Shown here: positions 32,821 to 40,793 of the stretch, piece after piece
Layout of the letters: the number at the start of each line of letters is the position of its first letter
How positions within the stretch are numbered: the first letter of the stretch is position 1
Origin: Falsiroseomonas sp046052145
Lineage (GTDB): Bacteria; Pseudomonadota; Alphaproteobacteria; Acetobacterales; Acetobacteraceae
Direction: 5' to 3'
DNA length: 64,000 bases
NCBI GenBank assembly: GCA_046052145.1
Contig: JBJOMW010000013.1
Coordinates: 1 to 64,000 of the forward strand
Made by a program: the position numbers and the translations under genes
Notes under the pieces: generated by a model
Database searches by the model: none
What the model was told of the DNA's origin: nothing
What the model saw: only the letters and a program-made list of their open reading frames with translations

Positions 32821-33993
32821 CTGAAGGACACGCATGTCGTGCTGGTCGGCGCCGGGCATGCGCATGTGGAGGTGCTGCGCGCCTTCGGCCTGGCCCCGGT
32901 CCCGGGCCTGCGGCTGACGCTGATCACGCGCGAGGTGGCGACGCCCTATTCCGGCATGCTGCCCGCCCATATCGCCGGCCACTGCACGGCAGACGAGATG
33001 CGGATCGACACGCGCCCGCTGGCGCGCTTCGCCGGTGCGCGGCTGATCCAGGACGAGGCCATGGGGCTCGATCTTGCGGGGCGGCGCGTGCTCTGCCGCG
33101 GCGGGCCGCCGGTGGCCTACGACATCCTCTCGCTCAATATCGGCTCCCGCCCCAACACCGCGGCGGTGCCCGGCGCCGCGGAGCACGCCCTGCCCGTCAA
33201 ACCGCTGGACGGCTTCCTGCCGCGCTTCGAGGCGCTGCGCGCGCGAATCCTGGCCGGGCGCTCCCGCCGCATCCTGCTGGTGGGCGCGGGTGCGGGCGGG
33301 GTGGAGCTGCTGCTGGCGGCCGAGCATCGGCTGCGGACCGAGCTGGCCGCCGCGGGCGGCGATCCGGCCAGCCTCGCCTTCACCCTCATCGGCGCCGGGC
33401 CTGAGATTCTGGCGGGCTTCCCCGCCGCCTTCCGCGCGCGCTTCCGCGCGATCCTGGCCGCGCGAGGCATCGCGGTGGAGACCGGGGCGCGCGTTATCGC
33501 GGTGGAGGCAGAGGGCGTGACGCTCGCCGGCACGCCGCCGCGCCGGCTGCCGGCGGATGAGGTGCTCTGGACCACCGAGGCCGCGCCCGCCGCCTGGCTC
33601 GCCGAGACCGGCCTTCGCCTCGACCCGCAGGGCTTCGTGCGGGTGGATGCGATGCTGCGCGCCACGGGGCAGGAGGACGTCTTCGCCGCGGGCGACACGA
33701 TCGCCTTCGACCCCGGCCCGATCCCGCGCTCGGGCGTCTATGCGGTGCGGGCGGGGGCGGTGCTGGCCGACAATATCCGCGCACTGGCCACGGGCGGGGA
33801 GCTGCGCCCCTTCCAGCCGCAGCGGGACGCGCTCTACCTGGTCTCGACCGGCCCGCGGCAGGCTGTGGGCACGCGCAACGGGTGGGTGGCCAGCGGCGGC
33901 TGGGTCTGGTGGCTGAAGGACCGGATCGACCGCCGCTTCCTGCGCCGCTTCCGCGACCTTCCCGCGCCGCCGGGCGGACTCAGCGCCGGATGA
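32821..33993 (+). CDS. FAD-dependent pyridine nucleotide-disulfide oxidoreductase (SelD-associated type), apparent CTG start
   Basis: A 390-residue two-Rossmann-fold flavoprotein. The FAD motif is VGAGHAHVEVL at the N-terminus, the NAD(P) motif is LVGAGAGGVELLLA (near 160), and VFAAGDTIAF binds the flavin pyrophosphate near the end. GAGHAH and TPYSGMLP are typical of the type often found fused or next to SelD. No redox CxxC is seen. The AAGGAG ribosome site points to a CTG at 32821; no in-frame ATG, GTG or TTG lies between 32683 and 32838, and a GTG at 32839 would cut the first beta strand. It starts 43 bp after the kinase gene and may be co-transcribed. Confidence 0.87.
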   Translation: MKDTHVVLVGAGHAHVEVLRAFGLAPVPGLRLTLITREVATPYSGMLPAHIAGHCTADEMRIDTRPLARFAGARLIQDEAMGLDLAGRRVLCRGGPPVAYDILSLNIGSRPNTAAVPGAAEHALPVKPLDGFLPRFEALRARILAGRSRRILLVGAGAGGVELLLAAEHRLRTELAAAGGDPASLAFTLIGAGPEILAGFPAAFRARFRAILAARGIAVETGARVIAVEAEGVTLAGTPPRRLPADEVLWTTEAAPAAWLAETGLRLDPQGFVRVDAMLRATGQEDVFAAGDTIAFDPGPIPRSGVYAVRAGAVLADNIRALATGGELRPFQPQRDALYLVSTGPRQAVGTRNGWVASGGWVWWLKDRIDRRFLRRFRDLPAPPGGLSAG

Positions 33994-35077
33994 GGACGTA
34001 GTTCACCGTCAATTCGATCGTCACGCCATTCGGATCGGCGGGCGGGGGAAAGGCGGGCAGCCGCGCGCCCTGGAAGGGCATCACCGTGCCCATGTTGAGC
34101 GAGGGCGAGGTCGAGGGTCCGACCAGCCGCACATCCCGCACCGTCCCATCCGGCCCGGCCGTCACCAGCACGCGCACATTGCCCGATTCCCCCAGCTCGA
34201 TGGCGCGCCGGGGATAGCGAATGTTCTCGTCCAGCCACTGCCGGAAGGCCGCGCGCCAATCGGCGCCAACCTGCGCGCCGGTGACGCGGACTTGCGGGTC
34301 GGAGGTCGTGCGCCCTTCGATGATGCGCGGATCCACGGTGAGGTCGAGGCCCCGCGACTGCTGCCGCCCGGCGGGGGCGGCGGGGCGGTTCAGCGCGAAA
34401 CCCTCCGGCATGAACACCGTCCCCGGCGGAAAGCGCGGCGCGGGCTGCTGCGGCGCCGGGGCGGCGGGCGGCGCGGCCGGGCGCGGCGGGGCTGGCGGCG
34501 CCGGGGCCGCGACGGGTGGCGGCGGGGGTGGCGGCGGCGGCGGGATGGGCACGGCCTGATCCGGCCGCGGCGGGGGCGGAACGGGCAAGGCTGGCTCTGG
34601 CGTGGGCGGCACCGGCCGGGCCTCGGCCAGTGGCGGCTGCGGCGGCGCCGGAGCGGGCGTGGGCGGCGGCGGCACCGCGGGGGCTGCGACGCTGGGCGGG
34701 GGCGGCGGCGGCGGGGTGGGGGGCGCGGCCGGCAGGGGCGGCGCCTCGAAACCGGGCGGCGGTTCCGCGATCGGCCGTTCGGGCTGGCCGCCCTCGAAGA
34801 CGATGTCGAAGGCGGGGGCAGGCAGCTCCATCGACGGCCGCGGCACGCGATAGGCCAGGAACAGCGCCGCCAGCACCAGGGCGATATGCGCGGCCAGCGA
34901 GGCCAGCAGCCATGGCACCCGGCGCACGGGCGGGGAGGCGTCTCGCAGCCGGGGCAGATGGTCTGCGCCGCGGCGCGGCAGGGTGAAGCTGGGCTCCCGA
35001 CGCGCGCTCACGCGGCGCCGCGCATCGCGGCGTCGTGGCGGAGCCTGCCGTCGTTCGGGACGCGGAATCTCGGACAC
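33980..35077 (-). CDS. TonB-family energy transducer with very long proline-rich spacer
   Basis: A 365-residue inner-membrane protein. An Arg-rich cytoplasmic N-terminus (1-53) precedes one membrane anchor (about 54-76), then about 140 residues dominated by Pro/Ala runs that would span the periplasm, and a C-terminal TonB-like domain (from about 265; YPRRAIELGESGNVRVLV, PDGTVRDVRLVG). It should transmit proton-motive force to outer-membrane receptors. ExbB, ExbD and receptor genes are not in the window. Its end overlaps the convergent oxidoreductase gene by 14 bp. TolA-like roles are an alternative. Confidence 0.82.
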   Translation of the reverse strand: MSEIPRPERRQAPPRRRDARRRVSARREPSFTLPRRGADHLPRLRDASPPVRRVPWLLASLAAHIALVLAALFLAYRVPRPSMELPAPAFDIVFEGGQPERPIAEPPPGFEAPPLPAAPPTPPPPPPPSVAAPAVPPPPTPAPAPPQPPLAEARPVPPTPEPALPVPPPPRPDQAVPIPPPPPPPPPPVAAPAPPAPPRPAAPPAAPAPQQPAPRFPPGTVFMPEGFALNRPAAPAGRQQSRGLDLTVDPRIIEGRTTSDPQVRVTGAQVGADWRAAFRQWLDENIRYPRRAIELGESGNVRVLVTAGPDGTVRDVRLVGPSTSPSLNMGTVMPFQGARLPAFPPPADPNGVTIELTVNYVLIRR

Positions 35078-35229
35078 CCCCCTGCCATAGAGCAGCCAGG
35101 CCCGGACGGCGAGCGTGGCGACAGGTCACCCCTGATGCAGGATGGCCAAGCGATGGGCGCGAACAGCGCGAGGGTGGTTCAGGATGGGAAGATGACTGGC
35201 AGCCCGCGAAGCGTTGGCTGCGAAAACCC

Positions 35230-35306
35230 TGGCGGACCCGAAGAGATTCGAACTCCTAACCCCCAGATCCGTAGTCTGGTGCTCTATCCAATTGAGCTAC
35301 GGGTCC
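35230..35306 (-). tRNA. tRNA-Arg(ACG)
   Basis: A 77-nt tRNA. Acceptor GGACCCG pairs with CGGGTCC, discriminator G, encoded CCA at 35230-35232. The anticodon loop CTACGGA gives anticodon ACG, which is normally edited to ICG by TadA. The D-arm AGCTCAATTGGATAGAGC and T-loop GTTCGAATC are standard. Confidence 0.96.
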
Positions 35307-35319
35307 CGCCGGGAGCGCG

Positions 35320-35348
35320 CATGTAGCGGAGGCAGCGGGGGGGCGCAA
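35320..35348 (-). promoter_or_regulatory. Predicted tRNA-Arg promoter
   Basis: Minus strand TTGCGC (35343-35348), 17-bp spacer, TACATG (35320-35325), ending 13 nt before the tRNA. It starts just downstream of the leuB stop codon. Confidence 0.5.
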
Positions 35349-35364
35349 CCCCCCGCCCCGGCAT

Positions 35365-36477
35365 TCATGCCGCCATCTTGTCCAGTTCGCGCAGCACCGC
35401 CTCACCCATCACGCTGGTGCCCACGCGGGCCATGCCGGGCGCCATGATGTCGGCCGTGCGCAGCCCGCCCGCCAGCACCTTCTCGACAGCCTTCTCGACC
35501 ATCGTCGCCTCTTCCTCCATGCCGAAGGAGAGACGGAGCAGCATCGCGAAGGACAGGATCTGCGCCGAGGGATTCGCGATGCCCTTGCCCGCAATGTCGG
35601 GCGCCGAGCCGTGGATCGGCTCATAGAGGGCATGGCGCTTGCCGGAGGGCTGCATAGCGCCGAGCGTGGCCGAAGGCAGCATGCCGAGCGAGCCGGTCAG
35701 CGCCGCCGCCAGGTCGGACAGCACGTCGCCGAACAGATTGTCGCCGACGATCACGTCGAACTGCTTCGGGCGGGACGCCAGCTGCATCGCGCAATTGTCG
35801 GCGTACATGTGCTGCAGCTCGACATCGGCGAATTCGGCCTTGTGGACCTCGCTGACCACGGCGCGCCAGAGGCGGCCGGACTGCATGACATTCGCCTTCT
35901 CGACGCTGGTCAGTTTGTTGCTGCGCTTGCGCGCCAGCTCGAAGGCCACGCGCGCGACGCGGGCGATCTCGTCCTCATGGTAGATCTGGGTGTCGAGGCC
36001 GGTGCGCTTGCCGTCGGCGCCCTTGGTCACGCCGCGGGGCTCGCCGAAATAGACGCCGCCCGTCGTCTCGCGGACGATCATGATGTCGAGCCCGCGCACC
36101 AGATCGGGGCGGAGCGCGGAGGCATCCACCAGCGGGTCCAGCACCACCGCGGGCCGCAGGTTCGCGAACAGGCCGAGATCCTTGCGCAGGCGCAGGATGC
36201 CGAGCTCGGGGCGCTGCTCGAAGGGCAGGCTGTCCCACTTCGGCCCGCCGACGGAGCCGAACAGCACGGCATCCGCCTGGGCCGCGGCTTCCACCGTCGC
36301 GTCCGGGCAGGGGGAGCCGGTGGCGTCGATCGCAGCACCGCCGACGAGACCCTCAGTGATCTCGAAGCTGGCGATGCGGCGGCGTTCCATCCATTCGACG
36401 ATGCGGCGCGTCTCGCGCACCACCTCGGGGCCGATGCCGTCGCCGGGCAGGACCAGGAGCTTCTTGTTGGCGGGCAT
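35365..36477 (-). CDS. leuB: 3-isopropylmalate dehydrogenase
   Basis: NAD-dependent oxidative decarboxylation of 3-isopropylmalate in leucine synthesis. The 370 residues begin KKLLVLPGDGIGPEVV. The substrate region (LRKDLGLFANLRPA), RETTGGVYFGEPRG, the catalytic Tyr/Lys and Asp segments, and the NAD-site EPIHGSAPDIAGKGIANP are all present. It is last in leuC-leuD-leuB, 95 bp after leuD. Confidence 0.97.
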   Translation of the reverse strand: MPANKKLLVLPGDGIGPEVVRETRRIVEWMERRRIASFEITEGLVGGAAIDATGSPCPDATVEAAAQADAVLFGSVGGPKWDSLPFEQRPELGILRLRKDLGLFANLRPAVVLDPLVDASALRPDLVRGLDIMIVRETTGGVYFGEPRGVTKGADGKRTGLDTQIYHEDEIARVARVAFELARKRSNKLTSVEKANVMQSGRLWRAVVSEVHKAEFADVELQHMYADNCAMQLASRPKQFDVIVGDNLFGDVLSDLAAALTGSLGMLPSATLGAMQPSGKRHALYEPIHGSAPDIAGKGIANPSAQILSFAMLLRLSFGMEEEATMVEKAVEKVLAGGLRTADIMAPGMARVGTSVMGEAVLRELDKMAA

Positions 36478-36572
36478 GCGCGGGGTTTCCTCAGCGTCGT
36501 GTCGTCATGCGGGCCGCGCGCCGCACGGACCCGGAAAGGCGCGCGAGGGCCCTGCCCTCGCGCGTTACGCGT

Positions 36573-37184
36573 TTACGCGTAGAGCCAGGGCTGGGCGGCG
36601 CGTTGCTTTGCCTCGAAGCCGTCGATCGTGGGCGCGTGCTGCATGGTCTGGCCGATGTCATCCAGCCCGTTCAGCAGCAGATGCTTGCGGAAGGCGTCCA
36701 CCTCGAAGGGGATTTCCTCCCCATTCGGGCGCACCACGACCTGGCGCGCGAGGTCCACGGTCAGGCGCGCATTCTGGCCGAGCTTCGCATCCTCCATCAG
36801 CTTGTCGCAGATCTCCCGCGGCAGGCGGATCGGCAGGATGCCGTTCTTGAAGCTGTTGTTGTGGAAGATGTCGCCGAAGCTCGGCGCGATCACGCAGCGG
36901 ATGCCGAAATCGAGCAGCGCCCAGGGCGCGTGCTCGCGCGAGGAGCCGCAGCCGAAATTCTCATGCGCGACCAGCACCTCGGCCTTCCGCCAGGGCTCCT
37001 GGTTCAGCACGAAATCCGGGTTCTCGCTGCCGTCTTCCCTGTAGCGGATGTTGGCGAAGAGGCTCTTGCCGAGGCCGGTGCGCGCGATGGTCTTCAGGAA
37101 GCGCGCAGGGATGATCTTGTCGGTGTCCACATTGGCCTGCGGCAGCGGCGCCGCGATGCCGGTGAGCGTGGTGAAAGCCTTCAT
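36573..37184 (-). CDS. leuD: 3-isopropylmalate dehydratase small subunit
   Basis: Swivelling subunit of isopropylmalate isomerase, 203 residues. The N-terminus carries VDTDKIIPARFLKTI; the CGSSREHAPWAL segment and DIFHNNSFKNGILPI are conserved. It starts 3 bp after the leuC stop, so LeuC and LeuD are made together. Confidence 0.97.
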   Translation of the reverse strand: MKAFTTLTGIAAPLPQANVDTDKIIPARFLKTIARTGLGKSLFANIRYREDGSENPDFVLNQEPWRKAEVLVAHENFGCGSSREHAPWALLDFGIRCVIAPSFGDIFHNNSFKNGILPIRLPREICDKLMEDAKLGQNARLTVDLARQVVVRPNGEEIPFEVDAFRKHLLLNGLDDIGQTMQHAPTIDGFEAKQRAAQPWLYA

Positions 37185-37187
37185 CGC

Positions 37188-38615
37188 TCAGGCTCCCTTC
37201 GGCTGGAAGTCGCGCACATCGGCGAGATGCCCCGCGACGGCGGCGGCGGCCGCCATGGCGGGCGAGAGCAGATGCGTCCGCCCGCCCGGGCCCTGGCGCC
37301 CTTCGAAGTTGCGGTTCGAGGTGCTGGCGCAGCGCTGGCCCGGCTTCAGCTTGTCCGGGTTCATGCCGAGGCACATGGAGCACCCCGCTTCGCGCCATTC
37401 GAAGCCGGCGTCCTTCAGGATGCGGTCGAGGCCTTCCTGCTCGGCCTGCTCCTTCACGAGGCCCGAGCCCGGCACGACCAGCGCGCGCACGCCGTCGGCG
37501 ACCTTGCGGCCCTTGGCGATCGCGGCAGCCACGCGAATGTCCTCGATACGGGAATTCGTGCAGGAGCCGATGAAGACGACATCCACCTTCAGGTCCTGGA
37601 TGCGCTGGCCGGGCGTGAGGCCCATGTAGTCCACCATGCGCTGCACCTGCGCGCGGCGCGCCTCGTCCGCGTAGTCCGCGGGGTTCGGGATCACGCCGGT
37701 GATCGGCAGCACGTCTTCGGGGCTGGTGCCCCAGGTCAGCTGCGGGATGATCTCAGCGGCATCGAGCCGCACTTCCTTGTCGAACACCGCATCGGCGTCG
37801 GAGGGCAGCGTCTTCCACCACGCCACGGCGCGGTCATAGGCCTCGCCCTTCGGCGCGAAGGGGCGGCCCTTCACATAGTCGAAGGTGGTCTGGTCGGGGG
37901 CGACCATGCCGGCGCGCGCACCGGCCTCGATCGACATGTTGCAGACCGTCATGCGGCCGGCCATGTCGAGCGCGCGGATCGCCTCACCGGCGAATTCGAT
38001 CACATGGCCCGTGCCGCCGGCCGTGCCGATCTTGCCGATGATGGCCAGCACGATGTCCTTCGCCGTGCAGCCCACGGGCAGCACGCCGTCCACCACCACG
38101 CGCATGTTCTTCGCCGGCTTCTGCAGCAGCGTCTGGGTGGCCAGCACATGCTCGACTTCCGACGTGCCGATGCCGAAGGCCAGCGCGCCCATCGCGCCAT
38201 GGGTCGAGGTGTGGCTGTCGCCGCAGACGATCGTCATACCGGGCAGCGAAAGGCCGAGCTCCGGCCCGATCACATGCACGATGCCCTGCCGCTTGTCGTC
38301 GAGCGGGATGTAGGGGACGCCGAATTCCTTGACGTTCCGCTCCAGCGTCTCGACCTGCTGGCGGCTTTCGGGATCCTCGATCGTGCCGTAGCGCGAGGCG
38401 TCGGTGGCGATGTTGTGGTCCACCACCGCGATGGTCGCATCCGGGCGGCGCACCTTCCGGCCGGCCATGCGCAGGCCTTCATAGGCCTGCGGGCTCGTCA
38501 CCTCATGCGTGAGGTGCTTGTCGATGTAGAGGATGGCTGTCCCGTCCGGGAGCGTCTCGACGACATGGGCGTCCCAGATCTTGTCGAACAGCGTGCGCGG
38601 ACGTGCGGTGGACAT
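37188..38615 (-). CDS. leuC: 3-isopropylmalate dehydratase large subunit
   Basis: Aconitase-type [4Fe-4S] subunit that isomerises 2- to 3-isopropylmalate, 475 residues. The cluster cysteines are seen in VFIGSCTNSR and in CSMCLGMN; the N-terminal RTLFDKIWDAHVV, CGDSHTSTHGAMG and MSIEAGARAG are conserved. ATG at 38615 is chosen over one 14 codons upstream because the family N-terminus begins there and GGGGA precedes it. The gene lies 126 bp downstream of rplS, behind a terminator hairpin; the leader shows no leucine-rich peptide. Confidence 0.97.
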   Translation of the reverse strand: MSTARPRTLFDKIWDAHVVETLPDGTAILYIDKHLTHEVTSPQAYEGLRMAGRKVRRPDATIAVVDHNIATDASRYGTIEDPESRQQVETLERNVKEFGVPYIPLDDKRQGIVHVIGPELGLSLPGMTIVCGDSHTSTHGAMGALAFGIGTSEVEHVLATQTLLQKPAKNMRVVVDGVLPVGCTAKDIVLAIIGKIGTAGGTGHVIEFAGEAIRALDMAGRMTVCNMSIEAGARAGMVAPDQTTFDYVKGRPFAPKGEAYDRAVAWWKTLPSDADAVFDKEVRLDAAEIIPQLTWGTSPEDVLPITGVIPNPADYADEARRAQVQRMVDYMGLTPGQRIQDLKVDVVFIGSCTNSRIEDIRVAAAIAKGRKVADGVRALVVPGSGLVKEQAEQEGLDRILKDAGFEWREAGCSMCLGMNPDKLKPGQRCASTSNRNFEGRQGPGGRTHLLSPAMAAAAAVAGHLADVRDFQPKGA

Positions 38616-38702
38616 CGTTTCCCCAACCCTGGCTTTGCGCCTGCGACTGACGCCCACGGTCCCCGGGCCCTGCCGGCCCTGCGCCCCGCGGCGCCCCAGA
38701 CG

Positions 38703-38732
38703 AAAACCGCGCGGCCCCTGCGGGCCGCGCGG
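38703..38732 (-). terminator. Terminator between rplS and leuC
   Basis: Perfect 11-bp stem (38707-38717 with 38722-38732) and a CTGC loop; on the minus strand it is followed by TTTT (38703-38706). It separates the ribosomal/SRP operon from leuCDB. Confidence 0.75.
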
Positions 38733-38741
38733 CGTTTAATG

Positions 38742-39122
38742 TCAGCCCTCGGCCTGCACCGTCTCGCGGGCCTTTTCCTGGATGCGGGCGGACTTGCCGG
38801 TCCGGCCGCGCAGGTAATAGAGCTTCGCGCGGCGCACGCGGCCGCGGCGGACCACGTTGATCTCCGCCACGTTCGGCGAATAGAGCGGGAAGACGCGCTC
38901 CACGCCCTCGCCATAGGACAGCTTGCGGACGGTGAAGTTGCTGTTCAGGCCGCGGTTGGAGCGCGCGATCACCACGCCCTCATAGGCCTGGGTGCGGATG
39001 CGCTCGCCTTCGACGACCTTCACCATCACGCGGACGGTGTCGCCCGGGGCGAAGTCCGGCGTCGGCCGGGCGGCGGCGAGGCGGGCCTGCTGGGCGGCCT
39101 CGAACTGCTGAAGCAGGTTCAT
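38742..39122 (-). CDS. rplS: 50S ribosomal protein L19
   Basis: Large-subunit protein at the 30S-50S interface, 126 residues. FAPGDTVRVMVKVVEGERIRTQ and EGVERVFPLYSPNVAEINVVRRG are typical. It is the last gene of ffh-rpsP-rimM-trmD-rplS, 26 bp after trmD, followed by a strong terminator. Confidence 0.98.
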   Translation of the reverse strand: MNLLQQFEAAQQARLAAARPTPDFAPGDTVRVMVKVVEGERIRTQAYEGVVIARSNRGLNSNFTVRKLSYGEGVERVFPLYSPNVAEINVVRRGRVRRAKLYYLRGRTGKSARIQEKARETVQAEG

Positions 39123-39148
39123 GGTGGTGGTTCCCTTCGTGAGTGCGT

Positions 39149-39892
39149 TTAGGCGGCAGCCGGGTGGCCGTCCAGCCGCCCCGCTCCGTCCTTGATCCGT
39201 TGCAGATGCTTGTCCCAGAGGTCGGGCCGGCGGGTCCGCGTGGCGTCCTCCGCCTGCGCGCGGCGCCAGCGCGCGACCTCCGCATGGTGGCCGGAGAGCA
39301 GCACATCCGGCACGTGGCGGCCCTGCCAGTCGGCGGGCCGGGTGTAGTGGGGGTACTCCAAGAGCCCTTCCGGCCCGTGGCTTTCCTCGGCAGCGCTATC
39401 GGCCCCGCCCATCACGCCCGGCAGCAGCCGGATGCAGGCGTCGAGCAGGAGCGTGGCCCCCACCTCCCCGCCCGAGAGCACGACATCGCCGACCGATATC
39501 TCGAGCATGGCCCGCTTCTCGATCACGCGCTGGTCCACGCCCTCATAGCGGCCGCAGAGCAGCACGAGGCCGGGCCCGGCGGCCAGCTCGCGCACCAGCG
39601 CCTGGTCGAGCAGCCGCCCGCGCGGCGTCAGGTAGATGACGGGCGCGCCGGGGTTCGCGGCGGTGGCCGCGCCGATCGCGGCATCCACCACATCCGGCCG
39701 CATCACCATCCCCGCCCCGCCGCCAAAGGGCGTGTCGTCCACGGTGCGGTGGCGATCGGTGGCGAAGCTGCGGATGTCCGTCGTCTCCAGCGCCCAGCGG
39801 CCATCGCGCAGCGCCTTGCCGGCGAGCGAGAGGCCGAGCGGCCCGGGGAACATCTCCGGGAAGAGCGTCAGGACCGAAGCACGCCAGCTCAT
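39149..39892 (-). CDS. trmD: tRNA (guanine-N1-)-methyltransferase TrmD
   Basis: SAM-dependent enzyme making m1G37 in tRNAs, preventing +1 frameshifts. The 247 residues include the SPOUT knot: LLCGRYEGVDQRVIE near residue 117 and the VGDVVLSGGEVGA loop. Its ATG overlaps the rimM stop (ATGA). Confidence 0.97.
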   Translation of the reverse strand: MSWRASVLTLFPEMFPGPLGLSLAGKALRDGRWALETTDIRSFATDRHRTVDDTPFGGGAGMVMRPDVVDAAIGAATAANPGAPVIYLTPRGRLLDQALVRELAAGPGLVLLCGRYEGVDQRVIEKRAMLEISVGDVVLSGGEVGATLLLDACIRLLPGVMGGADSAAEESHGPEGLLEYPHYTRPADWQGRHVPDVLLSGHHAEVARWRRAQAEDATRTRRPDLWDKHLQRIKDGAGRLDGHPAAA

Positions 39893-40410
39893 GCCGCGTC
39901 CTCCTGCCCGTCATCCGGCCGCACCAGCACTTCGGCCGGCGGCACGATGGTGACGCGCCCTGCGGCGACATCCACCACCGGGACCACGGCCTTGGTGAAG
40001 GGCACCAGCTGCTCCCCGCTCGCCCCCTGGATCACCAGGAAGGGGCTGGCGCCGTAATCCTCGACGCTGCGCACCGTCCCGAGTTCGACGCCCGCCACAT
40101 CGAAGGCCCGCAGGCCCTCGAGGTCGCAGAGAAGGAACTCGTCGTGGTCGGCGGGCGGCGGCAGGCGATCACGCTCGATATAGAGCTTGGTGCCCGTGAG
40201 CCGCGCCGCAGCGTCGCGATCCGCGACACCCTCGATCCGGCCGAGACCGCCGGGCAGCGCCGTCACGGCGAGGCGCTTCGCGCCCGTCGCATCCGTCAGC
40301 GGCCCATAGGCGCCGATCGCCGAGGGGTCTTCCGTGAAGGCGCGCAGGCGCACCAGGCCCCGCACGCCGTGCGGCCTCCCGATCTCACCCAGCAGAACGC
40401 GCTTCACCAC
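39889..40410 (-). CDS. rimM: 16S rRNA processing protein RimM
   Basis: Assembly factor for the 30S head that binds S19, 173 residues. The N-terminal RimM domain (GEIGRPHGVRGLVRLRAFTE) is followed by a PRC-barrel half (EFLLCDLEGLRAFDVAGVELG ... LVPFTKAVVPVVDVAAGRV, shown in part). It lies between rpsP (23 bp) and trmD (4-bp overlap). Confidence 0.96.
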   Translation of the reverse strand: MVKRVLLGEIGRPHGVRGLVRLRAFTEDPSAIGAYGPLTDATGAKRLAVTALPGGLGRIEGVADRDAAARLTGTKLYIERDRLPPPADHDEFLLCDLEGLRAFDVAGVELGTVRSVEDYGASPFLVIQGASGEQLVPFTKAVVPVVDVAAGRVTIVPPAEVLVRPDDGQEDAA

Positions 40411-40433
40411 GACCAGGCCTCAGGCGGCTTGGG

Positions 40434-40775
40434 TCAGCCCGCGGCCGCGGCGGCGGCGGCGGCGCGCTCCTGCGCCTTCTTCTTCGGCGCCGACTGCTTC
40501 GGCTGCTCCGGGAAGACCGGCATCGGCGCGAGGCCGGCATGGCCAAGGAACTTCGCGACGCGGTCGGTCGGCAGCGCGCCCTGGCTCTTCCAATGGTTGA
40601 TGCGCTCGGCGAAGAGGCGCACGCGGTCCGGGTGGTCGGACGGCAGCATCGGGTTGTAGGAGCCGAGCTTCTCGATGAAGCGGCCGTCGCGCGGGCTGCG
40701 GCTGTCGGCCACCACGATGTGGTAGTAGGGACGCTTCTTGGCGCCGGCGCGCGCGAGGCGGATCTTGAGGCCCAT
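40434..40775 (-). CDS. rpsP: 30S ribosomal protein S16
   Basis: Small-subunit assembly protein, 113 residues. MGLKIRLARAGAKKRPYYHI and the DSRSPRDGRFIEKLGSYNP segment are diagnostic. The C-terminus has an Ala-rich tail (about residues 95-113) longer than in E. coli. It follows ffh after 18 bp. Confidence 0.98.
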   Translation of the reverse strand: MGLKIRLARAGAKKRPYYHIVVADSRSPRDGRFIEKLGSYNPMLPSDHPDRVRLFAERINHWKSQGALPTDRVAKFLGHAGLAPMPVFPEQPKQSAPKKKAQERAAAAAAAAG

Positions 40776-40793
40776 GAGACTACGCTCTCCTGT

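Noticed and set aside
38616..38741. Leucine attenuator leader before leuC
   Set aside because: A terminator is present, but no short ORF with leucine codons and no alternative antiterminator pairing could be drawn.
36507..39152. Plus-strand ORF of 881 codons opposite leuD, leuC and rplS
   Set aside because: It spans three well-supported minus-strand genes and their spacers; low-complexity translation.
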